Counted from the first letter of the stretch, positions 9,800 through 22,460 are shown. The stretch is DNA of 64,000 bases from Hofstenia miamia (GCA_004352715.1 SCFE01000012.1:1913392-1977391); one strand, 5' to 3'. Translations and numbers: made by a program. The notes: generated from the letters alone by a model not told the origin.

Positions 9800-12254
9800 A
9801 TTACAACAACTACAAATGGGCTTTAAAAGCAAATGGTCTTCTTTTCATCACAGATAAACATCACAATCACATTGCATTACTGGAATACTATAAATGAGAC
9901 ATAGCTCACAAATTCCATGAAAGAGGCCACAATGGTATCATCCAAACAGAATGAACATTGAACACCCAGTTCATTTGAATAGGTGTATGATCTATCATTA
10001 CCAATGTCATCAATAAATGTACCACTTGTATTCTAACTAACACCACACATTTTCAAAAACAAAAAACTAACCTACAAAAAATCACATCAACTGGTCCAAA
10101 CAATATACTCCATGTAGACATTGAACAACTGTTGAAAGATGACAAAGGCTTTCAATATGTACTCATATTAGTTGACAAATTCACCAAATATGCTCACATT
10201 GTAACATCCTCTACCATTCATTATCACTGTTTGTCTAATTTAGTTCTACATTCCAGACTGCTTGACTTGTTGTTTCAAATAACTTAAATAAACTAGAATT
10301 AACCATTCACTATTTAGGTGAGGAAGCCATGCAGAAAGTGTAATGATCTGCTAATTGGCATCTGCCTGAAGCTGATCTCCATATCCAGTTCCACTATTCC
10401 ATCCAATGGTTGAGTGCCACTTCTCAGCTCAATTGATACAGTTTATGTGTACCCTACTTTAGCTCAGTTCATATTCAAGGCATGGCACAACTCAACTTAA
10501 ACTCTATTTTGTGAAAGTGTTATATCTATTTGCAACCTGACTTGTCACTAGTTGTTCATTAATTATTACATGTAGCCATTACCAAAACATATTGGCTTAA
10601 TTAAATATAATTAGTTTGAACAATTTCCTAACTTACATTTATAGTTTACTACATGTACAGTCATTTATTGGTCGATTATAAGTCATGAATTTAGATCTAA
10701 AATAGTATTAGTATAATTCCTTGGTTTCTGTCTTCCAACTGTTTGCTGATGATTAATTATTTTAATACATGCAGTAGTGAAATGCTAGTCAGCTAATTGA
10801 GAGAAAACCCCTATACCTAACCTATGTGCACTTTTGTGATCTGGCACAGAGACCCTAGAATCGTTCCCTGTGATGTATCCAGACCACTACTAAACACCAC
10901 TCAATTAGCTCGACATCATATTAAATAAGCAAACTGTTAATATGAAACAAAATAAGAATTCCAAATAAAATTCTTTATCAAACTCTTACAATGGTTTTCA
11001 ATCTATTTATAGTATTTCCAAAAGAAGTACCTGTTGATTCAAATTTGAACTTCTGCCAAGATGGCGGCTGAAAATAATGAAAGCGTCATTTAGTCAAAAA
11101 GTATTTTTATTGGCAGATACAAATATCTCTTTTTTGACACATGTTGTTTTTTAGTTGCATATTACAAATATATCTTAAATAATTTTAATTGATTTGATTA
11201 CAATATTTTTTAATCATTCTTCTTCAACTTTAGTCCCCTCTGCTCAATGCTTTGCAGCTTATTTGAGATTTTGTTTGGATGGTGCTACAACATCATCAAC
11301 CAAACAGCATGAACTGTTGCCAAAGTAATACTACACACATGGATCATCCATTTTGGTCCTATGACTACACAAATATCTGATAGAGGTACCCAATTTGAAG
11401 GCTCTCTCACACAAGAACTGCAACAACAGCTTGACATCTTGCATGAGCATGCTGCACCATACCATCAGCAAAGCAATGGCATAGTAGAATGACTAAACAA
11501 ATCTTTAAATAAACTAATTCATATAGCTACTTCCAGAGTTGGAGAGAAATACTTGAGATACATACTTCCCCATATTGAAAACTTTTACAACACTAGTGTT
11601 CACTCCACAACTGGTCTTACACCCGACTAATACACCACTAGCAATAATGTATAAACATAAAAACCACTACCTATAAATGCTTACATCAAAGACTTGATAT
11701 AACAACTCCAGGAAATACATGAAACCATTTGCATATTCAATAAGAAAAGTTCAGTATACCAAATATGCAATTACAACAAAGATGTAAATGGCCACCCACA
11801 CCAAGTCAGTGATAAAGTTTACTCTTTTACACCAGTACAAACTACTGATGACAAACAAATACATAAACTTGCAACATCTTGGACAGGTCCACACACAATT
11901 ATTAAAGTGTTAGGCTATCATAACTACAATTTAGACAATGGTACAACAAGAAATTTCCAATCTTTTTGTAGAACAATTAAAGACATAGAACATACAACAA
12001 TCAACAACAACCATGAATTTCTAATCATAAATAATGACAACAATAATTTTACACTAATACCTGAGCTAGATGATGTCCATGAGGATTTGTTTGATGAACC
12101 TGTGAAATTTCCTTATATACCCAATCTGCAAAAATTCAAACCTTGCCTAAATGCAAAGTACACAATTAATCTCACAGATTGGTATCTCAATCTTAACATT
12201 CTTTTTAGTTCTCAATCACATGAAGTGAATACTGTTGAAACATTCCAGCAGTGA
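9800..12254 (+). pseudogene. int: Integrase of relic C, split by solo LTR
   Basis: DDE integrase. The HHCC part (AHKFHERGH, then NKCTTC) lies near 9908-10045, and the first catalytic Asp is in HVDIEQLL near 10118. The core breaks at 10199 and resumes after the solo LTR at 11290. The second Asp is in ISDRGTQFEG (about 11370) and the catalytic Glu in QQSNGIVE (about 11480). A C-terminal chromatin/DNA-binding region (TSWTGPHTIIKVL, about 11880) continues in the frame 11907-12254. Several stops are present, among them a TGA just after the LTR insertion. All three catalytic acids are still recognisable. Confidence 0.85.
10200..11289 (-). repeat. Solo LTR (family A related) inside integrase of relic C
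   Basis: Starts TGTAACATCC at 10200 and ends GATGGTGCTACA at 11289 on the plus strand, so it lies in minus sense. It is flanked on both sides by ACAT (10196-10199 and 11290-11293), a 4-bp target-site duplication. Taking out LTR plus one ACAT makes the integrase frame continuous across the site apart from a TGA. No internal sequence or second LTR accompanies it, so it is a solo LTR left by LTR-LTR recombination. Confidence 0.9.
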
Positions 12255-12333
12255 GAGCAGCACTCCTCACACCTCCAATTGTCATCACAGAATCAAACAC
12301 TCACACTGAATTAGGAGTCCACCCTCACATCTG

Positions 12334-13735
12334 TTGCAGAGGTTGGATGCCTGTGGAAACTACACACCTAGTTCAGGAGCAATGACCCAATTGCTACCAA
12401 TGCATTCACATGTTGGAGCATTGAACCCTTCATCCTCCCCATGGTACAGCATGGAGAGTGAAGGCATTTTGAGTGGTCATTTAACCTTGCTGAGCACCTA
12501 CCCATGGTACAGTTCAGGTAGCCATCTCACAGAGGCGTCTGATATGGACATTGAACATTCCACAAAATGCAAATTAGAGACCAGTATAACAGAGGAGACA
12601 GTGTTACAACCATTGGTATTACCTTAATTTAAAAAGCATCAACATTACTCACACACCCCCTAAGGTCTGTATCTTCACAGAGATCTGCATCTCAGAAATG
12701 ATGATTGGAATGTCAACAGCAACATCATGCTCATCTCTCACATGTTGGCACTGAGACACTACATCCTTACTTCATTGCAACCAGAACTGCATTTTACATT
12801 ACTGAATCTCAGTTACCTCTGGAGACAAAACTGTTCATAAACAAACAATTGGATACTCCTAATCACCTAATCACAAAGTTAGTTGTTCTGTTTTACCTTA
12901 TCTCATAGATGCAGAAAACCATCCAGCTATTAATACTCTTATCTTTTATATGCATGAGATGCATGAAGAAATAAACTAATCCTATTACCACAGTACTATT
13001 AATACTACCTTTGATGCAGAATTTCATATTACCAATCTCCATCATTTTCCTTAATTACAAGGGTACTTTGATTATGCAATCAGAAGTTCATCTTTCTCTT
13101 GAAAACTTAGTTGTTATTTATTTTATCAAAACTGATGAACTATCAGATACCAAACTTATAGAGAAAATATCTTTAGCTTATAAACTTGCTAAAGCCTTTA
13201 AAATCAAGCTTACTATTGCTATTTTGAATAACACTCAATCTAGCTTAGTTGGAGCTGAACTATTTGAACTTGAACTTATTATGGATAATTTCTTTATTCT
13301 CCATCCTACTAACTTTGGCATTTTTAGCTTACCAGATTACAATTCTTCCCTGCAGAATTTATTCATATTAATTTGTATTTACACTGAATGTGCCCCTGAC
13401 AACAAATTATGGTTGACAAACATTTAGCAGTAGACATCATATTCCTGGCTCAATCTTACAAATTAATCACCAGAAAACATACTCCTGCTAACATTACCAA
13501 TATACATGTCAGCTTTGCTTTTACTCAATCTGTAAACACTTTAAATGACATTGCTTCTATTTGGACTAACATCAAATCTGATCATCCAACAGAAAACAAC
13601 TGGCATTGCATTAGAATCTCATCACCTTCTGGGAAATACCACTATTCTACAGAAAGACTATTGCAAAATATAGAACAAAGCCTTACAGGTCAGGATCACA
13701 CTGATTTCAAAAAAGCTTTCTTCAAGGAACCATGA
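12334..13735 (+). pseudogene. ORF3 of relic C, proximal part (unknown function)
   Basis: Downstream of integrase, open stretches follow in changing frames: 12334-12627, 12705-12908, 13011-13427 and 13409-13735, all plus strand. The last two overlap by 19 bases and read as one broken protein. The composition is protein-like (balanced, not low complexity), unlike the surrounding AT-rich DNA. The first stretch contains a short internal repeat (PWYS twice). I recognise no domain. There is one short hydrophobic stretch at the start of the 13011 frame but no clear signal peptide or membrane anchor, so calling it an envelope protein is not supported. It continues after the insertion at 15550. Confidence 0.5.
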
Positions 13736-14089
13736 GCAGCAGATGTTAATTCCAAATCAGCACTATGGTTAATTGCGATATATCTAACTGAAGACTCCAT
13801 ATTAGAATTTCTAATATCTCACAAAACTTAGGACTCCATCTGAAAATGCAAATACTATGAAATCTCCATTGTTCCTATTGTGACATAATTGATCAAGATA
13901 TTGTGTGTAGTAAAGATGAGAGAAGTAATGGATGAAACTAAGACTAGAAACATAATAAAGATTATAATAATTAATATGTAAAACACATGATATGATTGAT
14001 TATTTAATTTTGTAAATTGTTTTGTGTAGTTATATTTAAATTATGCTTGACAGTATTTGACAAAACAACAGATGGCCAAACAGCATACT

Positions 14090-15220
14090 CTAATTAATGC
14101 TGATGCTGTGTAATTAATAGCAGAAATATAAAGTGAGGGAAAACTGTCAACAAGAGCAATTAAACAGGTACTAGTTGAATGTTTGCTTATTTACTATGAA
14201 GTGCTATAAATATACTGGAAATGATATTATTACTGATGAACAAATTTTGTTCAGATTTACTTTTTCTCTTGTCAGGTTATTTTATATTCTAATGGAAAGC
14301 TAAATGTTCAAGCACTGGGGGTAATTGTATGGTGGTTCCCACATCTGTTTAAAGGTATGCTGGAGCATCCTCCTAATAGCCATTCCACAGCAGGGAGGGC
14401 AACAGCTGTAGTTACCTTTCCAGTGCTTATAGGTTATGAATAGGTATAGGGGTTTTTCACTGTTATAGCTTTCCTGTTCTCAGTTGCTTGCCAATTATTA
14501 TGATTACAATTAATAAGTTCTACATGATGTCTTTCCTATCAATGAACTTCAGTCAGTTATGGTGTTATCTTACAATTGGTGATTTAGTATTAAAGTTATT
14601 TTGATCATATTTTTATATTACATTCATTCTCAATTTACTAGTTGAATAGGTTGCTCATTGTTTCTTACTGTAGACCTTTGGCCAACTACCACATCCACTT
14701 TATTGCTGGTGGCATTGATTGCTTACATGTACAAAGGGCTATTATTTATTACTATACATGTAGGGCTATTATATGTAAGGCTTGATAACAAGCTTAAGCA
14801 TCCAGGTTGTGATTGATCCTCTTTACAATTCCATAATAACAAAAACAATCAATACACTAAATTCTTAAGTAGTTACAAATTCCATCACACTGAGTTCACT
14901 ATTCACACACTAATTCCTATGATGGTTTCCACTATGGAGATGAAGCTGAATTGGTAGATGCAACTGATTGGTGTACCTCTGGAGCTGCATGGCAAACCTT
15001 CAAGTGTTGATCCTGTCTTCCATTCTCTACTTGTCACCTAAATGATTTGTAAAAAGTTATGCAGTTAGAGAAGCTAACAGGTATAAATTAAGTTAATAAA
15101 ACAAACACTCATCATGAAGGAGAGAAATAGGAGAGTGTCAAACCTACTTAAAGTGTTAACTAAGAAAAGTAATAAATTGCTATGAATTCAATATGAAAAG
15201 TAGATTGGCATGATTCTACA
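14090..15220 (+). repeat. Degraded LTR-like segment splitting ORF3 of relic C
   Basis: Reads in the opposite orientation to the A1 LTR. Shared blocks in the right order are the GTATAGGGGTTTTT segment near 14447, the stretch around 14500-14525 with TACATGATG, the CTACATGTA-like part near 14750, and TTGTCACCTAAA near 15034 (family A has AGGTGACAAAA on the other strand). Both ends are approximate; the right end could be the CTACA at 15216-15220. Identity is low, so this is an old insertion or a distinct family. Confidence 0.45.
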
Positions 15221-15549
15221 CTATCTCTGTGTAATTAAAGAATTTGCTTTTTTACAGAATTTCCCTACTTATGTCACCTCAAGGGAAGCAAGCAACACTT
15301 GCTAATCTTTTTGTATTATTTATAAGAAAAACCCTCTCAGCTCCTTAACAATAACACTCATTAGCAATAAATTGGCTATTGCAACAAGAGATATACATAT
15401 GCTATCAGACACTTGTTAGAAATATATGTGGGGAGCAACCTATGATACAAAACTGTATTCTCTCTTGGATACTTACACACTGCTGTCATTGACCCATCTC
15501 ATTCATTGCCAACAGTATTCAACATTCAATTACTACAAAAAAATCTAGC

Positions 15550-17109
15550 ATGTATCTCTTGGTTATTAAAAATGAAATTCTCTTTAATTACCACAGTACA
15601 TATTACCCTGAAAGCTCATACAACACATTAACAACTACTTTGAAATATCAAAAAGATGGTGCAAAACATATTCTGATAGAAATACTAGAACAATCAATCC
15701 AGTTACCACAGCAACTGCAAATTAATGAGGATATCATGTTATCTACTGAGTTACCTCTAACCCCACACCACCAAACTATCATTAAAGAGAACAATCTCGC
15801 AAAATTAGGCGCCAAAATACTACCACCACAACCTGAGTGGAGCAAAACAGATGCATCCACTTATCTCATACATGTTATGAAAGCCACTCCTGTCAATGCA
15901 ACCATTGTAGATTGCTAATACAATGTCATAAAGGAAACTGATAATATCTTGTACATGAAAACTTGTATTACAGAAGCATGATCTAAGGCTGATATCACTC
16001 TCCTACTTGAGCCACGCACACAACTAGCATTCAATTTCAAATGTTCAACCTCCAAACTTGTATTATCAGATACTACAATTGAACATATCTGTCCTCATTA
16101 CAGCTCTGATACCCTATGGAAACACATAGCTCATGCACAGATGAACTATCCTGTTACCATAGGTATCACCAAATTGGACATCACTCTGACTACTGATATC
16201 TCTGTGGAAGAGGCAATTGAAATAGAAAACAATTACTGTATCCCCATCCCACTCATCTACACCACTATTATACAACCAGCATGGAGATCAGCTCACAAGA
16301 AAACACATTGTGTACACATTCCACTACCCAAAAAGGACCAGTACATTAACAACCTAGTTGATCTCATTAAAATGTTATACTTGGAAAAATACAAGCAGAG
16401 CCAACAAAAATTGATCAGAAATGATGAGACCTCATGCCTCTACACTGTTGGTCACATAACATTAGAGTATGTCTTCATAAATGGTAAACCTGTAGCTGAT
16501 CAAATCAATCACTTCAAACATTCCCTCTCCAAGCTTCTGTATAAAATTGTTATCTTATTTTCTGAAATGAACAACCTCCTCTTGACACACTTAAGCAATG
16601 CTTAAATACTATGATGTTACAAAACACATTGAAATTATGACAATGATTTGAGCCAAAATTAATTATTCTGATTTCCTTACAGAGGAGATACTCAATGAAC
16701 ACATATTGATTTATTTTGATGAGGTTAAATCACATACTAATCTATATTCATTCTTTTAATTATTATTTTATCCAGTTACTACAATCAAGGAAGATGAAGC
16801 TCACACTTCTAACATTGATGCTCACATGACACTACTCATACCTTTAAAAGGATTATGTCTCTACTACAAGTTTTACAATATCTTTACCAGAAAAATCAAT
16901 TCAGTGTGGAATGCCTTACTACAAGAATGCTCAACCCAAAGTTTTACAAATTTACTAAAACTCTGACAACAGAATTGAAATTGATTTGCTATGCAACTCA
17001 CTCAACTGAATTCTCTGATATCTTATCTTGGAGTGATCCATGTGCTATCTCACTGTTACAATACACTCAACAACTCACACAACCAGACATTGTTGAACTA
17101 GTGGATTAA
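15550..17109 (+). pseudogene. ORF3 of relic C, distal part ending before 3' LTR
   Basis: The frames 15550-15918, 16141-16605 and 16855-17109 are all in the same reading frame. The region between the first two is broken by only a TAA (15916-15918) and a TGA; between 16606 and about 16900 the protein continues in another frame. The C-terminal part matches the ORF at 42682-43131 of element E: AHT..DA.MTLLI..KG..LY near 16799-16870, and TTE followed by an ILSW-like motif near 16960-17040. Two independent elements therefore carry this gene immediately before their 3' LTR. The function is unknown and no known catalytic motif was seen. Confidence 0.6.
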
Positions 17110-18710
17110 AAATAGCCCAGCTTAGGGGGTGTGGCAACAACTGCTGTCTTTACAAACATTTTATTATTTGGTAATTCGAAACTAATAAATACTAAATTGT
17201 ACAATATTTACAATAATTTGTAATTGTCTCAATTGACATATTAAGTGTTAGACAATCTGTGCTATTTTTGAATGTTTAATTTTCTACTGTGCAGTATTTC
17301 TGATATTAGTTTATTACCATGCAAAAGGTTAATATGGCACCTGCTAGTGTTTACACACAGTTCACAGTATGCTTTAGTGCTACTTTTTGTTTATACAATA
17401 CTTGTTTTTCAGTTTAAATACTTCACTTTTTGTTAGAAAATTTTAATAGATTTTACTTAACCTTTGTTTCTAGTTGTGTATGTAATTTCTTTAAAGTGCT
17501 TTTCTAAATTATCTGATTGTTGCCTTGTTCAGTTACAGCTTTACAAATTAATCACTACAGCACTTTGGCAGGTCTAGGTACAGGGTTTTACACAACTGCT
17601 TGTTGTTTATCATGTTTATTATATTTTATTGCAGTACCTAAATTGCACAAGCTGAGGCTTGCACTAAGTTTAGGCATACAATCATGTAGGATACACTTTG
17701 CACTCAAGAACTTATAGGGCTTCTCTCTCTCATTATTTAAATTAGAGCTCTTGTCTAATGTGAATCTTTCTATTAAGGTTCTCTGAATCAGGTCAGCCAA
17801 GTGTTGCCATGTACCCTTCTCTTACCTGATCTCCCAGTTACATTTAACTTTTACCAGGGATAGGCTCATTTAGCTCTGGAGTCAGGCTGATAATTACTGA
17901 GACATCAACAAATCCTGGTTCTTATCAATGCAGATTTCCATGCTGATGCCGCAATAATTGTATTTTTAGGTGAAAAATCCTGTCTTATGCAATTTATAAG
18001 TTGAAATGCTTATGTAATATGTAGTGCTTGCTTAACAGAATTATAGATTGGCAAACTCGTAGATTTAACACTTATGTCACTGCCTGGTAACAATGAGTGA
18101 GGTTGGCAACCTCATGAAACCTCTACTGCTAAGCAGCTAATACTCTTAGAAAGAGGGGGACAATGAATCTGTTGATTTGTTTTTATGATATTCATTATTC
18201 AATATTTAAAATGTGAATTTTAATTTTACTTGATGAATTCAATTAGACCAACACTTCTTGAATACTAATGAAGTTCGACACATTTAAGAATTCTTTATTC
18301 TGTGATTATTGATAATATCTAACAAATCTAGCATATTTTATATAACATTTCTATTTTTGTAAGTACATAATTCATTGTACAATAATTTACTAAATATAAA
18401 CATCAATAGTGTAGCATAATCCTTAAATTAACAAACTTAGAAGATGACAGAAAGAAATAAATAAAAAAGAAGAAGACATTTGTTAATTAGAATGATGGCC
18501 CTTCATGATTTTTGATGTTATTAATTGTATGGACAAATACTTATCGCCAAATATGTTTGACAAAAATCTGAGGACGATTTGCGTCTGTTAATTTTAGCGA
18601 AACCATGCAGAAGATATAGCGTGGGAAATAAAATCATAGGCGACAGGTACTTGTTTTGATTATGAAAATTATGAAAACATATTTACATTTTTTATAAATA
18701 GAGATATTTT
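17110..18710 (+). other. Non-coding; probable 3' LTR of relic C in first part
   Basis: After the ORF3 stop a purine run (AGGGGGTG) is followed by TGTGGCAACAAC (from about 17136), which is where a 3' LTR should begin. I found no second copy in the window, so its right end cannot be fixed. No gene is supported; short open frames near 17517-17800 look accidental. From about 18200 the sequence is plain AT-rich DNA. Confidence 0.35.
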
Positions 18711-18715
18711 GTAGA

Positions 18716-19760
18716 ATAGTGCTACGCGGACAAAATAAACATTATTACGGATTAAAAAACTATGAAATGCAATAAAATGCATAAAAAGTTTAAGAAATAA
18801 TTGGTATAGGCCGATAACGTTACATAACCATATTCGTAAGACGCGACAGCACGGGTATTTATAATAAACAAATATATATATGACTTTAAAATGTCCAAAT
18901 TTAAAAGTATAACTGAAAAATAGTTAAATTTACAACTTCAAACTTAAAAAATACGTTTTCAATGAGCCCTAGTGGAGTTCTATGGGTGGTTATTTTTCAG
19001 ATAAAAGATGTCGAAGGTGCAGAATAGTGCCACGCGGACAAAATAAACACAATTAGAGGGGGCGATATATTGGAATAGATGACTACGATTTTTTCAATAT
19101 TTTTTACGTCACTAGTTTTTTATTATTGAAGCAAATGCTAAATATATTTATGCAAATCTATACATTTTTAGTGTCAATCAAGTCCTTCTTGAGATTTTTA
19201 AATAAATTGGAACCTTCAGAGAATTTGTTCTACCGATTAGTATTTAATTCCATGTTTTATTTACCGAATTTATAGCAAATAATGTTATAAATATATTTTA
19301 AATAGTGCGGATGTACAGTATTGCTTGGGTGCAATTAACATTGGACTGTCGATTATTGAAAATTCAAAATAATTTTCTCATTTTGTGCAAATTGATTCAA
19401 AATGAAAAATCGCCTTTTAGTCTACGTTTGTATCTTTGCTTATATAGTGTCGGTTAACGGTTTCTTCATAAAGCAATAGTTAACATCAGGGTCATTTCAC
19501 TTGTTTTGCACTTAACAGCATGTATTTCATCTTCTCACAATTCTAATGCAATTGATTTGGCAATTTTATCAATTAACGGGTTTTGCAACTATGTTTTACT
19601 CAACAAATTATCATTAATTAGTAGACTTAATGAAGTATCTCTTTTTGAAATTTAAATCTGTTGATTGTTCTGTTGTAATTAACATTTTGATTACAGAGGT
19701 GCAATAGCCTAAAGAGATTGATTCAATTCAGATGCTTTTAATTACGTGAGCAATCAAGAC
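18716..19760 (+). repeat. Long fold-back repeat, left arm
   Basis: The outer motif (CTACGCGGACAAAATAAAC at 18722-18740, again at 19029-19050) recurs inverted at 21491-21510 and 25435-25450 and direct at 21591-21610. From 19029 to about 19740 the arm is colinear with the reverse complement of 24460-25480. Anchors are GTGTCAATCAAGTCCTTCTT at 19171-19190, ACGTTTGTATCTTTGCTTA at 19424-19442, and GTGCAATAGCCT near 19700. No coding capacity is visible. Confidence 0.75.
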
Positions 19761-20141
19761 AAAAACTTCTTAAAGGAGCGGCAAAAAAATTTTACATGTG
19801 TGATATTTTAGAAACTTTATTTTGTTGAAAAAATATTTCATTTCAAACAATTTCTTTTTTATGGAAACTTAATCATTTAATTGAAAGAGATCTTATTTTC
19901 CAAGGATATACCGCATTTCAAATGGAAGTAAATTTGAAAATAACACTATTATTGTCCAGATATTAATCAAAGATTTAATCTGGCTTAAAGAATTAAAGAT
20001 TTTTTATAACGAGCTAGAACAAATTTTTATTAACCAGAAATGACTTGTGTGTTTTATGTATTCTTAATAGTACAATTTTCATGTATACATTTATATAAAT
20101 TAGAAAAAAAATTGATAAATGTATTTCATGCAGTAAATATA
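19761..20141. other. AT-rich spacer, nothing recognised
   Basis: Interior of the fold-back unit. No open frame of interest, no repeat that I could match elsewhere. Confidence 0.5.
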
Positions 20142-21024
20142 CAGTCACCTCTCGCGAATCTGCGCATATTGAATCCACGGCAAAAGTGCGCAATTAAACG
20201 GAGGTGCGCAGATTCGCGGAGGCCATATTGTTTGTTTGTTTATTTGCTTTAGGAACTTTGCCATGTCATTGTAGATCTAAATTTGATTGCACTAATCATT
20301 GTTTATTTATTTAGTGGTGCAGTTATCATAATTGTAAGTCATTTAAGTTAGTTTTAAATAAATATAATAGCGGTTTAAAGTTAACTGATTATGTCAGGCA
20401 AAGGTAATGCGAAATTAACTGTGAAGCGAAAGTTTAGTAAAAAGGACAGAAATACTTAGATGTCATGTTTATTTTGATTGGTAGTCAATTTCTTGCTTTA
20501 AAAGCCTTTTTCTTTATCACTACTATCATGTTTTTCTTTTTATATTGTTCAGATATGTTGAGTAGCACTGACAGTTAAAATTATGTTTCTTTAAGCAACA
20601 GCAGCTTGACTTGTTCTAAGCTTTTGCTTTTGAATGACTGGTGCCTTTTCAAGAGCTAAAAAATTTATACAAAACAAGCATTTGAATGATATGAGAAATC
20701 TTAAAATTTTGATTAAAAACTAAAAAGGACAGAAATACTTAGATGTCATGTTTATTTTGATTGGTAGTCAATTTCTTTTTATATTGTTCAGATATGTTGA
20801 GTAGCACTGACAGTTAAAATTATGTTTCTTTAAGCAACAGCAGCTTTTGAATGACTGGTGCCTTTTCAAGAGCTAAAAAATTTATACAAAACAAGCATTT
20901 GAATGATATGAGAAATCTTAAAATTTTGATTAAAAACTTGAATGCAGAAAAAATCGTGAAAAAAATGCGCAATTAAACGGAGGTGCGCATTTAAACGGGT
21001 GCGCAGATTCGCGAGAGGTTACTG
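20142..21024. mobile_element. Non-autonomous pogo/Tigger-like DNA transposon
   Basis: Terminal inverted repeats start CAGTCACCTCTCGCGAATCT at 20142 and, on the other strand, CAGTAACCTCTCGCGAATCT from 21024. They extend at least 25 bp with one mismatch. The element is flanked by TA on both sides (20140-20141, 21025-21026), the target duplication of the Tc1/mariner superfamily. Ends beginning CAGT and subterminal AATTAAACGG blocks recall pogo/Tigger. A short reading frame near 20390 (MSGKGNAKL, lysine-rich, soon stopped) may be the last trace of a transposase N-terminus. The interior carries a direct duplication of about 200 bp (from about 20436 and from about 20722). Confidence 0.85.
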
Positions 21025-21099
21025 TACGTTCTAATACATTTAGCACAATGCTAAAATACATTTTAAATTTATTTAAATCAAATATTACTATGATATTCG

Positions 21100-21515
21100 G
21101 AATTTCGATTTGATAAAACTAGTATATTCAATCAACTCACCATGGATACTTGCAAGGTATGTGCAAGGACTACTGGCGATATTTAAACGAGTATAACACA
21201 TTGAATAATCAAAATTAACAGATTTATATTTTTGCCAAAATGTATTTAGAAATTTCACTTAAAGTAAGGACTTGATTTAAACTAAACACGTCTAGATTTG
21301 CATTAATATACTTTTTTGTTTAATATTAGGTACTAATTTTATGAATTTCAAGTTTTTTGTGCTATTGTCCTTAAAAAATTACCGCGTGCTACGAATTTGG
21401 TTTAATCATGCAAAGTTATCGGTCTACATCTATTCTTTTTAAAACTTTTTATGTATAATATTGCTTTTCTCATCGTTTTTACCCTATAGTAGTGTTTATT
21501 TTGTCCGCGTGTGTG
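21100..21515 (-). repeat. Fold-back repeat, inverted arm end
   Basis: Reverse-orientation copy of the arm: the AAGGACTTGATTTAAACTAA-type segment near 21265, then the outer motif at 21491-21510. It faces the direct copy at 21565 across about 50 bp that include a TTA microsatellite (21540-21564). Confidence 0.7.
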
Positions 21516-21564
21516 CCCTCAGCCGCTAAATAAAGTCAGTTATTATTATTATTATTATTATTAT

Positions 21565-21960
21565 AGTGCCAAGCGGTAGCACGCAGAGCACGCGAACAAA
21601 ATAAACACTATTATAGGGTAGAAAACTATAAAGAAATGCAATAAAATACATAGAAGTATTTAAAATATTTGATATAGACCGATAAATTAACCAAATTCGT
21701 AGCACGTGGTATATATTTAGGGACAATAGCACAAAACCTCGAATTCGAAGAAAGTGTTATCTATTATTAAACAAATTGCAAAATATAAATGTATATTTAT
21801 GCATATCTATGCATTACAATTCCCAAATAGTTTTTGGTAAAAATAAATCTATATTAATTTCTATTCAATGTGTTTTACTCGTATTATTATAACAACTAAT
21901 ATATACGCTTTGTAAAGTTCATAATTTATTGAGGAAGTTTTTGTGTATAAATATAGAGTA
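21565..21960 (+). repeat. Fold-back repeat, second left arm
   Basis: Direct-orientation outer arm with the motif CGCGAACAAAATAAACACTA at 21591-21610. It is nearly the mirror image of 21330-21515, so 21330-21750 is itself a large palindrome around the TTA microsatellite. Confidence 0.7.
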
Positions 21961-22143
21961 ATACTTGATTAAATTTTTATGAACATTTACATCGTTATTT
22001 TTTGTGTTAAGAATTTTCACATTAAGAACATTTATCATGAATTCTAGTCCCTGTTCGATTGATTGAAGCCCACCTTAGAGTTGTATCATGCAACTTTAAT
22101 GAGTTTGCAACAATTGTATTACAATAGAACTTTATTTTCAGCC

Positions 22144-22174
<31 letters not shown>

Positions 22175-22460
22175 AAATATCTCATTTATGGTATCTTGTA
22201 CAAATGTGGATTGCCCTCATTATTTAAAGCAATGGCTACCTCTGTAAAAAATATCTGAATTGAATCAATCTCCTTAGACTATTGCACTTCTTTGTGGAAA
22301 GTGTTGATTAAAACACAATAACCAAGCTAGTTAAATGTCAAAACGAGATCTACTAAGCAATGAGGATTTGTTTAGTAAATCATAAACGGGGCTGTAGTCA
22401 AGGGCTAAATATTTTTAAAACCTCACTTAACCGCGTTTCCAAACATAAATCTTTGAAATT
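22144..22460. repeat. TA microsatellite plus inner piece of fold-back arm
   Basis: A (TA)n run at about 22144-22172 precedes a segment (CAATCTCC, CTATTGCAC, AGCAATGAGGATTTGT) that repeats in the same order at 24490-24620, which also follows a (TA)n run. The inner end of the arm therefore carries a microsatellite in both places. Confidence 0.65.

Larger units (their letters stand above)
9604..17109 (+). mobile_element. Old Ty3/gypsy relic C (integrase plus ORF3)
   Basis: Plus-strand remnant. It contains integrase (from about 9800, interrupted by a solo LTR) and then a long multi-stop reading frame (ORF3) up to TAA at 17107-17109, itself interrupted around 13.9-15.5 kb by a reversed LTR-like segment. 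The start of the element (gag, protease, RT) is absent, cut by the A1 LTR. A purine run (AGGGGGTG) follows the ORF3 stop at about 17129-17137, as expected for a polypurine tract before a 3' LTR. Confidence 0.75.

Noticed and set aside
12334-13735. Envelope gene, making relic C an endogenous retrovirus
   Set aside because: No signal peptide, no furin-like site, no C-terminal membrane anchor; the shared C-terminus is charged and helical.
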